NCBI RefSeq assembly: GCF_008933165.1
Contig: NZ_WBVQ01000001.1
Span: forward strand, 1,364,001-1,428,000
Reading direction: 5' to 3'
Source of the DNA: Phaeocystidibacter marisrubri
Lineage (GTDB): Bacteria > Bacteroidota > Bacteroidia > Flavobacteriales > Schleiferiaceae
DNA: 64,000 bases
Within the stretch, counting starts at the first letter, position 1, and each line of letters begins with the position of its first letter. Under the pieces are notes generated by a model. That model was not told the DNA's origin, did not search any database, and saw nothing but the letters and a program-made list of their open reading frames with translations. This document shows, one piece after another, positions 37,062 to 46,491 of this stretch. Position numbers and translations under genes: made by a program.

Positions 37062-38059
37062 ATATTCTCTTTTTCTATGGCTTCACGCACGGCGGTAATG
37101 GCTTCTTCAGCATTTCCGTGGAAGAGTCCGCCGGCTGCATTCAAATGCCCACCACCATTAAAGTACTTTCTCGCAAAATGGTTCACGTCGAGCTCGCCTT
37201 TGCTTCGGAAAGAACACTTGCAAACATCTCCATCTTCTCTGAAGAAAACGGACATACGCATGCCTTTCATACTCAAGCCATAATTGACAAAGCCCTCACT
37301 GTCTCCTTTTGTATAACCCACCTTATTCATCACCTCTTTAGTGAGATGCAGAATGGCGATATCGCGGTCTTCAACGAACTGCATGGTATCTAAAAGGTGT
37401 CCAAGCAGTTTCATGCGCGACTTTGTATTCACATCGTAAATACGCTCGTGAATAAGCTCTGGACGCGCTCCGCGCTCAAGGAGAAATGCCGCAGCCTTGT
37501 GCGTGCTCGGCTTCGTACTCGGGAATCGAAAAGATCCCGAATCCGTCACAATCCCAACATATAAACAAGTGGCAATAGCCTCACCCACATCTGCTTGACC
37601 GTCCCACATCTCGATGAGATCGTAAATCATCTCACAGGTACTGCCTTTGGCAATATCCGAGTACATATCGTCTGGCCAAGATTCGGGCTCTCGGTGATGA
37701 TCGATCAATACTTTACGTGCCTCAGATGATTCAATCATCGGAGCGATCAGTTCTCCTGCTCGGCCAATGGCGTTGTAATCCAAACAGAATACAACTTCGG
37801 CTTCAGAGAAGAGGCGTTCAGCTTGTGCAGTGTGATAGTCTGCACTAACTGTAGATTCAGCACCGGGTAGCCACTTTAAAAAATCAGCGGGATCATTCGG
37901 AATAACAACACTAACCTGATGGCCAGACTTCTCCAAATAATGCTGTAAGCCCAATGCACTTCCCATCGCATCACCATCTGGATTGATGTGATTGGTGATT
38001 ACCACCTTTTTGGGAGATGATAAAAACTCACGTAGGTCGTGCAATTCTAGTATGCGCAT
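37058..38059 (-). CDS. nrnA: Bifunctional oligoribonuclease/PAP phosphatase
   Basis: 333 residues. NrnA degrades short RNA oligonucleotides and dephosphorylates 3'-phosphoadenosine 5'-phosphate in the cytosol. Seen: DHH domain motifs TNHINPDGDAMGSALGL near 21-37, CLDYNAIGRAGEL, and VLIDHHREPESWPDD with the DHH triad near 140; the C-terminal DHHA1 domain ends GGGHLNAAGGLFHG. Its stop overlaps the start of the GldI-like gene by four bases, and the gap to rny upstream is seven bases, so all belong to one transcription unit. Confidence 0.92.
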   Translation of the reverse strand: MRILELHDLREFLSSPKKVVITNHINPDGDAMGSALGLQHYLEKSGHQVSVVIPNDPADFLKWLPGAESTVSADYHTAQAERLFSEAEVVFCLDYNAIGRAGELIAPMIESSEARKVLIDHHREPESWPDDMYSDIAKGSTCEMIYDLIEMWDGQADVGEAIATCLYVGIVTDSGSFRFPSTKPSTHKAAAFLLERGARPELIHERIYDVNTKSRMKLLGHLLDTMQFVEDRDIAILHLTKEVMNKVGYTKGDSEGFVNYGLSMKGMRMSVFFREDGDVCKCSFRSKGELDVNHFARKYFNGGGHLNAAGGLFHGNAEEAITAVREAIEKENI

Positions 38060-38066
38060 TCGAGCT

Positions 38067-39605
38067 TTATTTGGCGACGTTTACGGCACGTGTCTCGCGA
38101 ATAACCGTCACTTTTACCTGACCTGGATAGGTCATTTCATTCTGAATTTTCTGAGTGATATCGAAAGAAATTTGAGCCGCATCGGTATCTCCTACCTTTT
38201 CGCTGCCCACAATTACTCGAAGCTCTCTACCCGCGTGAATGGCATACGCCTTTTCAACCCCTCGGAAACTCATAGCGAGGTTCTCAAGGTCTTTCAAACG
38301 CTGCATATAGCTCTCAGCAATCTGACGACGAGCACCTGGGCGAGCACCTGAAATCGCATCACACACTTGAATGATTGGCGAAATCATGGTAGTCATTTCA
38401 ATCTCATCGTGGTGCGCTCCGATTGCGTTACACACTTCGGGTTTCTCACCGTACTTCTCGGCTAATTGCATACCCAAGATAGCGTGTGGCAAATCGGTTT
38501 CTTCGCTCGGAACTTTGCCGATATCGTGAAGTAGACCTGCGCGCTTGGCAAGCTTGGGATTCAATCCCAACTCCGATGCCATGATCGCACACATATTGGC
38601 CACCTCTCTACTGTGTTGAAGGAGGTTCTGTCCGTAAGAGCTACGGTACTTCATACGGCCTACCATGCGGATAAGCTCTGGGTGAAGTCCGTGGATACCC
38701 AAGTCGATACTCGTACGCTTACCGATCTCAACAATTTCCTCTTCAATCTGCTTGCGCGTTTTCGAAACCACTTCTTCAATGCGCGCTGGGTGAATACGGC
38801 CGTCTGTTACCAACTTGTGCATCGACAAGCGAGCAATCTCACGACGTACGGGATCAAAACAAGAAAGAATAATTGCTTCAGGAGTATCATCTACAATGAT
38901 TTCCACCCCTGTGGCCGCTTCCAAAGCGCGGATATTTCGACCTTCTCTACCGATGATGCGACCTTTCACATCGTCGTTTTCAATATTGAATACAGACACA
39001 GCATTTTCAATAGCTTGCTCTGTAGCGGTTCTTTGGATGGTTTGAATCACCACCTTCTTCGCCTCTTGATTGGCTGTTAGTTTCGCTTCTTCAATGGTAT
39101 TCGCAATCGATGCAGCAGCTTCAGTCTTCGCCTCCTCGCGGAGTGCTTCCATCAATTGTTGCTTCGCATCTTCACCGCTCAAGCCAGAAATCACTTCAAG
39201 TTGCTCCACTTGTTGGCGGTGCATTCTTTCAATCTCTTTCTCCTTGCGCTCATTTGCTTCGAGCTTGCGTTCTAGCTGCTCTTTCAAACGATCGAGATCT
39301 TTCTCCTTGCGCTTTGATTGCTCAAGCGTCTGACTTGCTGTGCGCTCTCTCGATTTCAATTTATCGTGGCGCTCTTGCATCTTCGCCTCTCGACGTGCAA
39401 TTTGAGCCTCGTGTTCCGACTTCAATTCCAAGAATTTTTCCTTGGCTTGAAGCATTTTATCCTTCTTGATGGACTCAGCCTCTTTCTCGGCTTCAACAAT
39501 GATAGCTGAGCCTTTCTTCTTGAGCTTGAGGTTGAAGAAAATCATCCCAAGTACAAAGCCGGCTACTATGCCGAGAATTGGACCGATGATTATTAAATTA
39601 TCCAT
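38067..39605 (-). CDS. rny: Ribonuclease Y
   Basis: 512 residues from ATG 39605 (the longer frame to 39662 reads through the 6S-like RNA end). RNase Y is a membrane-tethered endoribonuclease that starts mRNA decay. N-terminal membrane helix ([19 protein letters not shown]), a long coiled coil to about residue 190, a KH domain ([20 protein letters not shown]), and an HD domain with GLLHDIGK and the later IGAHHDE that bind metal. All match the family in order and length. It follows a 6S-like RNA and heads the leftward RNA-turnover/PPIase unit. Confidence 0.96.
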   Translation of the reverse strand: MDNLIIIGPILGIVAGFVLGMIFFNLKLKKKGSAIIVEAEKEAESIKKDKMLQAKEKFLELKSEHEAQIARREAKMQERHDKLKSRERTASQTLEQSKRKEKDLDRLKEQLERKLEANERKEKEIERMHRQQVEQLEVISGLSGEDAKQQLMEALREEAKTEAAASIANTIEEAKLTANQEAKKVVIQTIQRTATEQAIENAVSVFNIENDDVKGRIIGREGRNIRALEAATGVEIIVDDTPEAIILSCFDPVRREIARLSMHKLVTDGRIHPARIEEVVSKTRKQIEEEIVEIGKRTSIDLGIHGLHPELIRMVGRMKYRSSYGQNLLQHSREVANMCAIMASELGLNPKLAKRAGLLHDIGKVPSEETDLPHAILGMQLAEKYGEKPEVCNAIGAHHDEIEMTTMISPIIQVCDAISGARPGARRQIAESYMQRLKDLENLAMSFRGVEKAYAIHAGRELRVIVGSEKVGDTDAAQISFDITQKIQNEMTYPGQVKVTVIRETRAVNVAK

Positions 39606-39625
39606 AGTGAGTATAGTATTAAATA

Positions 39626-39824
39626 AAAAAAGCCCGCACTGATGCTGCTGTCTAAACTCCAAAATAGACAGGATCTGGGATGACCAGTATAGATCGACCT
39701 TCCGCTGCTGTCCGAAGACAATACCGACGTAAAGTCAGCATGCGGCCTGCTCTAGCCATACCGAGTTACACCCCAACATTATGTAACTGTTGAGTTTAGC
39801 ACAATAAATGCATCAGTGCGGGGG
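39626..39824 (-). ncRNA. ssrS: 6S-like RNA (probable 6S-Flavo/SsrS)
   Basis: Almost 200 nt between rny and zapA with no gene. The ends form a perfect 13-bp stem (CCCGCACTGATGC at 39633-39645 with GCATCAGTGCGGG at 39810-39822), then an internal loop, then a second 8-bp stem CTAAACTC/GAGTTTAG (39652-39659 with 39792-39799), then a large bulge: the long-hairpin plan of 6S RNA. On the minus strand the final stem is followed by seven T, so the transcript runs leftward and ends at its own terminator. 6S RNA binds the housekeeping RNA polymerase as a promoter mimic. A 6S gene beside zapA is known in proteobacteria. Structure and place support the call; the family match itself needs a covariance search. 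Confidence 0.75.
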
Positions 39825-39833
39825 TATCGTAAA

Positions 39834-39849
39834 ACCCCATATAATGGGT
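39834..39849 (-). terminator. Weak hairpin between zapA and the 6S-like RNA
   Basis: CCCAT and ATGGG arms around an ATA loop (39836-39840 with 39844-39848), with TTTTA following on the minus strand. It may partly end the zapA transcript before the 6S gene. The stem is short, so the call is tentative. Confidence 0.35.
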
Positions 39850-39860
39850 AAGAACGTCTG

Positions 39861-40148
39861 CTATAACACTGCGTCGAGCTGAGCTTCCAGCCCTTTCAAC
39901 GCTTCTTCCAATGGTGCAACCACGCCTTCTTCTCCTCGTTTAAGAGCTAGAAACTGAGTGGCGAACTGCAATGTACACATGGCCAACACATCCTGCTTGT
40001 CTGAAACGGCATATCGCTCCTCAAAGCGCTTTACTGCCTCATTTATGGCGGATACGGCTTTGCGCACCCTCTCCTCTTCATCTCTTCGGATGGTAAGAGG
40101 ATAAACGCGCTGTGCTATGTTGACTTTTATCTTGAGTGTCTGTTCCAT
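39861..40148 (-). CDS. zapA: Cell division protein ZapA
   Basis: 95 residues from ATG 40148. ZapA binds FtsZ filaments and cross-links them at the division ring. The N-terminal part (LKIKVNIAQRVYPLTIRRDE) is the FtsZ-binding sheet/helix, followed by the long C-terminal helix with VSDKQDVLAMCTLQFATQFL that forms the tetramer coiled coil. The size fits. It lies 11 bp downstream of a small coiled-coil gene, and the 6S-like RNA follows. Confidence 0.88.
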   Translation of the reverse strand: MEQTLKIKVNIAQRVYPLTIRRDEEERVRKAVSAINEAVKRFEERYAVSDKQDVLAMCTLQFATQFLALKRGEEGVVAPLEEALKGLEAQLDAVL

Positions 40149-40159
40149 GACCTTTTGGT

Positions 40160-40453
40160 CTAAGCGTTGAGCAGTGCGATGCACTTATCGATTTCTCGCA
40201 CTAACTCGGCAAGAGTGGATTTGGTTTCTTCTACGGCTCCTTCATCAGATCCTCGCAGTGCACCAGCCATTCTCGCCTGTCGAAGCTGCTCTTCTAAATC
40301 ACCGTTCTCAACTTTCAGGCGTTCGTTATCTGCTTTGATTTCAGACAGTGCCGATTTCAGCGCGGCATTCTCTGCTTTCAAAGCATCGTAGCGCTCTAGC
40401 AATTGCTCTAGCTTACGACGAACATTTTCAGATAGTTGGAGAGCTTGGTTCAT
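40160..40453 (-). CDS. Small coiled-coil protein upstream of zapA
   Basis: 97 residues from ATG 40453; the frame upstream is non-coding in character. It is nearly all coiled coil with heptads (YDALKAENAALKSALSEIKA, LKVENGDLEEQLRQAR), then a helix LAELVREIDKCIALLNA. The size and the position in front of zapA suggest a ZapB-like division partner by analogy, but there is no sequence signature to prove it. Confidence 0.7.
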   Translation of the reverse strand: MNQALQLSENVRRKLEQLLERYDALKAENAALKSALSEIKADNERLKVENGDLEEQLRQARMAGALRGSDEGAVEETKSTLAELVREIDKCIALLNA

Positions 40454-40582
40454 GAAGTGCTTTAACGCTCCGGTCTTGAGCAAAAGTAACGAAGGACTAC
40501 GTTGAACACAATGTTTTCCACTATTTTTCCGCACTGAACGTTAACAAGAGGAACTAAAAAGACAATCCGCACGGTCTCATCT

Positions 40583-42313
40583 ATGTATAAAAAAATCACT
40601 TTAAGCTTCATTTTCAGCCTATTAACCCTAATCACCGTTGCTCAAAACTATCCTAGGGATTACTTTCAAAAACCTTTAGACATCCCTCTCATCTTGAGTG
40701 GAACCTTCGGAGAACTCCGCAGCAATCACTTCCATGCGGGTATTGATATCAAGACCAATGGCGTTGAAGGTCTGGCCGTGCGTGCCGCAGCCGACGGACA
40801 TATCGTTCGAATTGCCGTTTCTCCTTATGGCTATGGAAATGCGATTTACATCCGACATCCCAACGGATACACAACCGTATATGCGCACCTACAGCGCTTT
40901 ACTGAACACATTGCAGATTGGGTTGAATCAGAACAATACGATCGCGAATCGTTCAATGTAAATCTCTTCCCTCCTGCTGGTAAATTTCCAGTGAGCAAAG
41001 GAGATATTATCGCGTTGAGTGGTAATTCGGGCGGAAGTGGTGGCCCTCATCTTCACTTTGAAATTCGCGACTCTCGCACAGAGGAACCCATCAATCCACT
41101 CCTTTTTGGTTTTGATGTCCCCGATCACCGTGCACCAACCATTAATGCGATTTACGCTTATCCACTCGACGATAACGGTCACTTGAACCAACGCCATGCA
41201 CGCACCTCTCTTTCTCTCAAAACCATTAGAGAAGGAGAATATGCGATAAAATGGCCTCAACGTGGGTTGGGTCCTATTGGGTTTTCTATTGAAACCATCG
41301 ACCGGCTGGACGGTGCTTGGAATTCCAATGGTCCGTATTCCATTTCGCAATATGTCAATGATGAGAAGAATGCGGAATTCATCGTAGAGCGCCTCTCTTT
41401 TGCTGAAACCCGATACATCAATGCACACATGGATTACGACCTGTACTCCTGTTGTAATGATAAGGTGAATAGAATGTGGATTCTTCCTGGGAATCACTTG
41501 CGGGCCTATCGCTCACTCCACAACAATGGCGTGGTGGATGTTCAGGCAGATTCTACTTACGAATTGAGATGGGAAATTAAAGATGTTGCGGGCAATACCA
41601 CGGTTCTCACGGGAACCCTTCAAGGCGAAGCGCTCACCTCCTCTCCTGCTCCCTTGCAAGAAGGAACCACTTTGGCCTTTGATCAACCCAACTTCGGATC
41701 TATTGGCAATTTTACCTACCAGATGGAAACGGGGTGTTTGTATGAAGATGTAACCACCACATTGGAAGAATTGGAAAGCATTCCCAATGGATATAGCCCC
41801 GTCTATCGCTTAGGCACACGCTCTATCCCCGTTCACAAACATTTTTATGTTCAACTCCCTCTTTCGGATGTACCCGAAAAGTATCGAAATCAAGTAGTAG
41901 TTGTAAGTCTTGATGATGATTTAACCCGACCTGATTCTTGGGATGGTGACATTTTGAATGGCAAAGTGGGAAGTGAAATCAAGGCAAAAGTTCGAGCGAT
42001 GGGACCGTATACGCTAATGATCGACTCCGTTCCACCAAGCCTTCGCGTAATTCGCGGCGTTAGCAATGGTGCTACATTATCTCGTGGAAGCGAAATTCAA
42101 TTGAAGATTTCAGATGATCTAAGTGGAATTCAATCTTACACCTGTACCATAGACGACCAATGGTATTTGATGAGTTATGATGCCAAGAACAATCTGCTAC
42201 GTGTAGAGTTAACCGATCGAATTTCTGCAGGCAATCACACCTTAAAATTTGAGGCCGTGGATGATAGGGGAAATGTAACAACTTTAACATACACGTTCAC
42301 TTACAGGCGTTAA
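40583..42313 (+). CDS. M23 family metallopeptidase
   Basis: 576 residues with a signal peptide (FIFSLLTLITVAQ). Residues about 30-190 are the LytM/M23 peptidase domain: the zinc ligand pair in SNHFHAGIDI (His and Asp), and SGGSGGPHLHFEIRD with the HLH ligand. M23 enzymes cut peptidoglycan cross-bridges or other glycine-rich peptides in the periplasm or outside. The remaining 390 residues are strand-rich, end in LKFEAVDDRGNVTTLTYTF, and may be Ig-like domains that place the enzyme. Chain length is about three times that of the core alone. Confidence 0.88.
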   Translation: MYKKITLSFIFSLLTLITVAQNYPRDYFQKPLDIPLILSGTFGELRSNHFHAGIDIKTNGVEGLAVRAAADGHIVRIAVSPYGYGNAIYIRHPNGYTTVYAHLQRFTEHIADWVESEQYDRESFNVNLFPPAGKFPVSKGDIIALSGNSGGSGGPHLHFEIRDSRTEEPINPLLFGFDVPDHRAPTINAIYAYPLDDNGHLNQRHARTSLSLKTIREGEYAIKWPQRGLGPIGFSIETIDRLDGAWNSNGPYSISQYVNDEKNAEFIVERLSFAETRYINAHMDYDLYSCCNDKVNRMWILPGNHLRAYRSLHNNGVVDVQADSTYELRWEIKDVAGNTTVLTGTLQGEALTSSPAPLQEGTTLAFDQPNFGSIGNFTYQMETGCLYEDVTTTLEELESIPNGYSPVYRLGTRSIPVHKHFYVQLPLSDVPEKYRNQVVVVSLDDDLTRPDSWDGDILNGKVGSEIKAKVRAMGPYTLMIDSVPPSLRVIRGVSNGATLSRGSEIQLKISDDLSGIQSYTCTIDDQWYLMSYDAKNNLLRVELTDRISAGNHTLKFEAVDDRGNVTTLTYTFTYRR

Positions 42314-42348
42314 GCCGTAGTAGTGATAATGTTTACCTTTGATGCAAC

Positions 42349-43005
42349 ATGAAAAGACTTCACCTCTATATCTCGCTCATCCTTAGCCTTAGTGCTTTGG
42401 TATCTGCCGCTCAAACCGACACCATTCCCGTGGTTCAGGTTTCGGGCGTTGTTATGTCGAACGACTCTACCCGCCAATTCATTCCCAATGTGATGGTTAC
42501 GGTTCGAGGCAGAGAAGGAACCACTTTGAGCGGAATGGATGGATTTTTCAGCGTTGCCGCTCGTCCGAATGACACCATTGTCTTCCGTCATTTTAGTTTC
42601 ATCAAGCAGAAACTATGGGTACCTGACAGTTTAACGGGCGAGGGATATTTGTCTGTGGTACTGATGAATTGGGCTACCCACGAACTCGCAGAAGTCACAC
42701 TATACCCTTGGCCCCGTCCAGAAAATCTCACTCGTGAACTTTTAGCCATGAGCCTTCCTACTACAGAAATGGATCTCGCTCAGAGAAATCTCGCCATTCA
42801 AGCCCTCAAAGACAGAGCTGCAGAAATGGGATACGACGCTGCCGAAATTGGAGATTACGTAATTAAAACCCAGAATTACGGGCTCTATAACCAAGGGAGA
42901 TATTACGGTGAGAATGGTGGTGCTGCTTTGCTAGGTCGACTCACCAATCCTTTTGCTTGGGGTGAATTCTTCCAAGCGCTCAAACGAGGAGACTTCGACG
43001 ACTAA
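42349..43005 (+). CDS. Secreted CarboxypepD_reg-like domain protein
   Basis: 218 residues with a signal peptide (ILSLSALVSAAQ). Residues about 28-105 match the carboxypeptidase-regulatory-like beta-sandwich (VSGVVMSNDSTRQFIPNVMV to DGFFSVAARPNDTIVF, then LWVPDSL). The C-terminal part is helical and unassigned. Its stop is three bases before the TonB receptor, so the two are one cassette; such stand-alone proteins may assist the receptor. A TACCTTTG -7-type element lies at 42334-42341. Confidence 0.75.
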   Translation: MKRLHLYISLILSLSALVSAAQTDTIPVVQVSGVVMSNDSTRQFIPNVMVTVRGREGTTLSGMDGFFSVAARPNDTIVFRHFSFIKQKLWVPDSLTGEGYLSVVLMNWATHELAEVTLYPWPRPENLTRELLAMSLPTTEMDLAQRNLAIQALKDRAAEMGYDAAEIGDYVIKTQNYGLYNQGRYYGENGGAALLGRLTNPFAWGEFFQALKRGDFDD

Positions 43006-43007
43006 AT

Positions 43008-45434
43008 ATGAAGCAGTTTCTTCTACTTCTTTGCCTACTTCCATTGGCCAGCTTTGCTCAACGGATTGAAGGAACCATCGCCAACTCGGATGGTGAACCC
43101 ATTGATCGCGCTCTAGTTTCCTTGGGAAATCAAACCGCCTATTCCGATGAAAGCGGCCATTTTGGAATGGATATTCCCTCTCCTCGACCAGAGTATTTCA
43201 TTGTAGGTAGGCTGGGCTATAGAACAGACACCGTATACATTCCCGATGTTTCCGGCACCTACACCGTTAACCTCACTCTCATAGAATCTGGAGCCGTTCT
43301 ACAGCAAGTGGACGTCGTTACAGAAGGACGCACGGATCCCACCAATGTTGATATCGACTCTAAAAACCTCGCTTCGCTTTCAGGACCACAAGGTGGTGTG
43401 GAAGGATTGATCCGAACCTTGCCAGGTGTGGTTGGTAGAAGTGAACTCTCTTCACAATACAATGTTAGAGGCGGAAGCTTTGATGAAAACTTGGTGTACG
43501 TAAATGGAATTGAGGTCTATCGTCCATTCTTAGTAAGAGCCGGACAACAGGAAGGCTTGAGCTTCGTCAATGGTGCGATGGTCGATAAAATTTCCTTCTC
43601 CGCTGGTGGGTTTAGTGCGATTTATGGCGACAAAATGTCTTCCGTACTCGACATCACCTACAAGCAACCCAAGGAATTTGAAGGTACATTTCAAGGGAGT
43701 TTATTGGGAGGACAACTCGCATTAGGCGGACAATCCAAAGATGGTCGGCTTTCTGCCATTGGAGGAGTTCGATACCGCACCAACCGATTACTCTTAGGTG
43801 CATTAGACACCGATGGAGACTTCACTTCCAACTTCTTTGATGCGCAAATTCTCTTGGGCTACGACCTGAACGACGAATGGCGAATTAACTTCTTGGGAAA
43901 CTATGCCGTGAACGATTATCGCGTAAAACCAGGGACACGTAATACGCAGTTTGGCTCCTTTCAAGAAGCATTGCAGCTTACCGTCTATTTCGACGGGCAA
44001 GAGAACTACGATTACACCACCGCATTCGGAGCCATCAGCACAGAATACAAACCCAACAGAGATTTAAACCTCAGCTTTTACACGTCGGCCTATCAAACGG
44101 TAGAAACCGAATTTGTTGACGTTATAGGTCAATACCGACTAGGAGACCTGAACACCAATTTGGGAAGTGATGACTTTGGAGAGATCGCAGCCGTTCGAGG
44201 AATTGGAGGATTTCATCAATATGCACGGAACACCCTAGACGCGATAATCTTCAATTTGGGTCACCGAGGCGTATACCACCTCGAACACGGCAGCCTCTAT
44301 TGGGGTGGACGAATTCAAAGGGAAGACATTGTTGACCGCTACAAAGAATGGGAAAACATCGACAGTGCGGGGTACGCGGTTCCTCACCGCCCCACTCAGG
44401 TAATTGTTGGCCCGAATGACACGGTATACATCCCGAGAGATCAACTGGAAATTTACCAGAGCTACGATACTCGAGGAGCTGTAGCCAGTTTCCGATCTAC
44501 GGCCTACTTGGAATACGTACTTCCGTGGGAAGCAGACTCCCATCAATATCGTCTCACGACCGGAGTGAGAAGTCAGCATTGGTCGCTAAACAACCAAGTT
44601 ACAGTGAGTCCACGTGCGAGCATAAGCTGGCGACCTGCACACTGGAAGCGATGGTTATTCAAAGCGGCCAGTGGTTTCTATCATCAGCCGGCATTCTACC
44701 GAGAAATGAGAAACTTGGAAGGTGAGATCAACCGAGATATCCGAGCTCAACTTGCTGTTCACTACGTAGTGGGCGGATCGTATTCCTTCAAGATGTTCAA
44801 TCGCGACTTCGTTTGGAACAACGAGATTTACTACAAAGACATGTACAATCTCATTCCGTATGAAATGGATAATGTCCGCATTCGTTATTCTGCACAAAAC
44901 GAAGCACGTGGACGAGCATACGGTTTTGACACCCGCATTAATGGAGAGTTTGTAAAAGGAGTTGAGAGCTGGGCCTCCCTCTCTCTATTCCGAGTGGAAG
45001 AAAACATCGAAGGAGATGGGCATGGTTATATTCCTAGACCAACCGATCAGCTTTTCAGCTTTGCCATGTTCTACCAAGATTACCTCCCTAAAGATCCTAC
45101 TTTCAGAGTTACAGTGAATTTGGTGGTTACCGGAGGATTTCCATTTGGCGCACCGCAAACCCCAAGATACACGCACACCTTACGCAGTCCGATGTATCGT
45201 CGTTTAGATTTGGGGTTCATCAAAGTGCTTCGAGAAAGCGGAAAAGAATACCACAATAAATTCTTCAAATCCATAGACGAAATGTGGATTGGACTTGAAG
45301 TATTTAACATGCTTGCTGCTCGAAACACTGTTTCTTATCTATGGGTAAGAGATGCCAGTACCGCTCGGCAGTACGCCGTTCCAAACTATCTCACTTCGAG
45401 ATTGTTGAACCTTAAATTACACGTTAGCTTCTAA
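43008..45434 (+). CDS. TonB-dependent outer-membrane receptor with CarboxypepD_reg domain
   Basis: 808 residues. Signal peptide (LLCLLPLASFAQ), then a carboxypeptidase-regulatory domain (IEGTIANSDGEPIDRALVSL) at about 18-100, then the plug (VEGLIRTLPGVVGRSELSSQ, YNVRGGSFDENLVYVNGIEV), then a 22-strand barrel to the C-terminal LLNLKLHVSF. The TonB box is not obvious. These receptors import large or scarce compounds driven by TonB. No SusD partner follows, so it is not a classic polysaccharide-utilisation pair; the substrate is unknown. Confidence 0.92.
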   Translation: MKQFLLLLCLLPLASFAQRIEGTIANSDGEPIDRALVSLGNQTAYSDESGHFGMDIPSPRPEYFIVGRLGYRTDTVYIPDVSGTYTVNLTLIESGAVLQQVDVVTEGRTDPTNVDIDSKNLASLSGPQGGVEGLIRTLPGVVGRSELSSQYNVRGGSFDENLVYVNGIEVYRPFLVRAGQQEGLSFVNGAMVDKISFSAGGFSAIYGDKMSSVLDITYKQPKEFEGTFQGSLLGGQLALGGQSKDGRLSAIGGVRYRTNRLLLGALDTDGDFTSNFFDAQILLGYDLNDEWRINFLGNYAVNDYRVKPGTRNTQFGSFQEALQLTVYFDGQENYDYTTAFGAISTEYKPNRDLNLSFYTSAYQTVETEFVDVIGQYRLGDLNTNLGSDDFGEIAAVRGIGGFHQYARNTLDAIIFNLGHRGVYHLEHGSLYWGGRIQREDIVDRYKEWENIDSAGYAVPHRPTQVIVGPNDTVYIPRDQLEIYQSYDTRGAVASFRSTAYLEYVLPWEADSHQYRLTTGVRSQHWSLNNQVTVSPRASISWRPAHWKRWLFKAASGFYHQPAFYREMRNLEGEINRDIRAQLAVHYVVGGSYSFKMFNRDFVWNNEIYYKDMYNLIPYEMDNVRIRYSAQNEARGRAYGFDTRINGEFVKGVESWASLSLFRVEENIEGDGHGYIPRPTDQLFSFAMFYQDYLPKDPTFRVTVNLVVTGGFPFGAPQTPRYTHTLRSPMYRRLDLGFIKVLRESGKEYHNKFFKSIDEMWIGLEVFNMLAARNTVSYLWVRDASTARQYAVPNYLTSRLLNLKLHVSF

Positions 45435-45435
45435 T

Positions 45436-45666
45436 ATGAGAATTGCAGAACAAATTCCTCACGATACATTTCGCATGGTTATTTACGTAACCGACAAACA
45501 CTTTATGCTTGAGCTAGAAGCTGGTCCGATGCGACAATCCTATCGGTACAGCAAAGAGGTGTTTCCCAATGTAGAGAGCGTGAAGGCCGCAATTACTCCG
45601 GAATGGCTGGACAAAGTCCACGATCATTTCAATAGCATGTACGCGGATTGGAAGCAAACCCTCTAA
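45436..45666 (+). CDS. Small protein of unknown function after the TonB receptor
   Basis: 76 residues from ATG 45436, directly after the receptor stop codon, so it is translated from the same mRNA. The sequence (RMVIYVTDKHFMLELEAGP, TPEWLDKVHDHFNSMYADWK) has no signal peptide and looks like a small soluble alpha/beta protein. I do not recognise it. Confidence 0.6.
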   Translation: MRIAEQIPHDTFRMVIYVTDKHFMLELEAGPMRQSYRYSKEVFPNVESVKAAITPEWLDKVHDHFNSMYADWKQTL

Positions 45667-45770
45667 GTGTCAAATGTTAAAGAAGTGTTTAAATCAAATA
45701 TCACCTGCGGACTTCCTCATCGATAGTCGCCTATCTATGTGAGGGTAGTTTTTTATAGGTTAGGTTTTGA

Positions 45771-45807
45771 GGCCATTTCGACGCCAGTTGAAATGGTCTC
45801 TTTTTTT
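45771..45807 (+). terminator. Rho-independent terminator after the TonB-receptor cassette
   Basis: GGCCATTTC at 45771-45779 pairs with GAAATGGTC at 45790-45798 (one G-T pair), 10-nt loop, followed by a run of seven T at 45801-45807. It lies 105 bp after the stop of the 76-residue gene and before the next gene. Confidence 0.75.
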
Positions 45808-45858
45808 GCCTTCTCTCCAGAGTTCCGCGTACGATTTGAGAGAAACATCAGTTACAAC

Positions 45859-46491
45859 ATGATGAGACTCCTACTTCTCCTTTTATTCACCCCCATTCTA
45901 TTACAGGGTCAGTCTGTTGAACTCAGTTCGAAGTACATCCACTATCACTATCCCTTTATTCAACCGCTAAAGGTACTGGCCTATAACATCGACTGTTCTG
46001 AGGTTACCGTTTCCATCAATGAAAAAGAATACGAGCCCAATGCATTCTGTGAAATCAACATAGGAGATCAATTTCCATTTGGCTTTTCAGGGGTCGTGAA
46101 TGCCGTGATATCCTACCAAGACACCAGTTTTGAACAGAAGTTGTACATCCCTGCCCTTCGAAGCACTCCCGCTATCTATGGAAGGTCAGGTTTCGCATCG
46201 TACTCCTATCGTGCATTGGAAATTGGGTTGAGCCACATGACCATTTACTTTGATACTTATTGTTCCGAATTCACTAGCGGTTTTCAAATACACGATTGGA
46301 AAACAATAGTATATAGACTAGGACAAGAAGTGATGAATCAAAGACAATCTAAGAGCGATAGCACCTTTGTTCACTTTCAACTCTATCCTGGTGATGTAGT
46401 GGTAATCGACAGTATGCGCTATTCTATCCCAGCAAAAGCAGACACCCTCTTTCAGTACACCACCGATCCATTCATCGCGGTAGCCCAATAA
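45859..46491 (+). CDS. Secreted protein of unknown function
   Basis: 210 residues from ATG 45859; the open frame upstream to 45739 runs through the terminator hairpin and is not coding. Signal peptide MMRLLLLLLFTPILLQGQ. The mature part is strand-rich (ITVSINEKEYEPNAFCEINI-like, LYIPALRSTPAIYG, HFQLYPGDVVVIDSMRY). No family recognised. Confidence 0.6.
   Translation: MMRLLLLLLFTPILLQGQSVELSSKYIHYHYPFIQPLKVLAYNIDCSEVTVSINEKEYEPNAFCEINIGDQFPFGFSGVVNAVISYQDTSFEQKLYIPALRSTPAIYGRSGFASYSYRALEIGLSHMTIYFDTYCSEFTSGFQIHDWKTIVYRLGQEVMNQRQSKSDSTFVHFQLYPGDVVVIDSMRYSIPAKADTLFQYTTDPFIAVAQ

Noticed and set aside
38613-39509. Plus-strand open frames in the rny region
   Set aside because: They are the reverse complement of the coiled-coil and KH parts of rny and have no protein-like features.
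39626-39824. Reading the 6S-like structure on the plus strand
   Set aside because: Only the minus strand has the T-run after the closing stem, so the plus-strand reading lacks a terminator.
44235-44579. Minus-strand ORF inside the TonB receptor
   Set aside because: Antisense shadow of the receptor gene, no features of its own.
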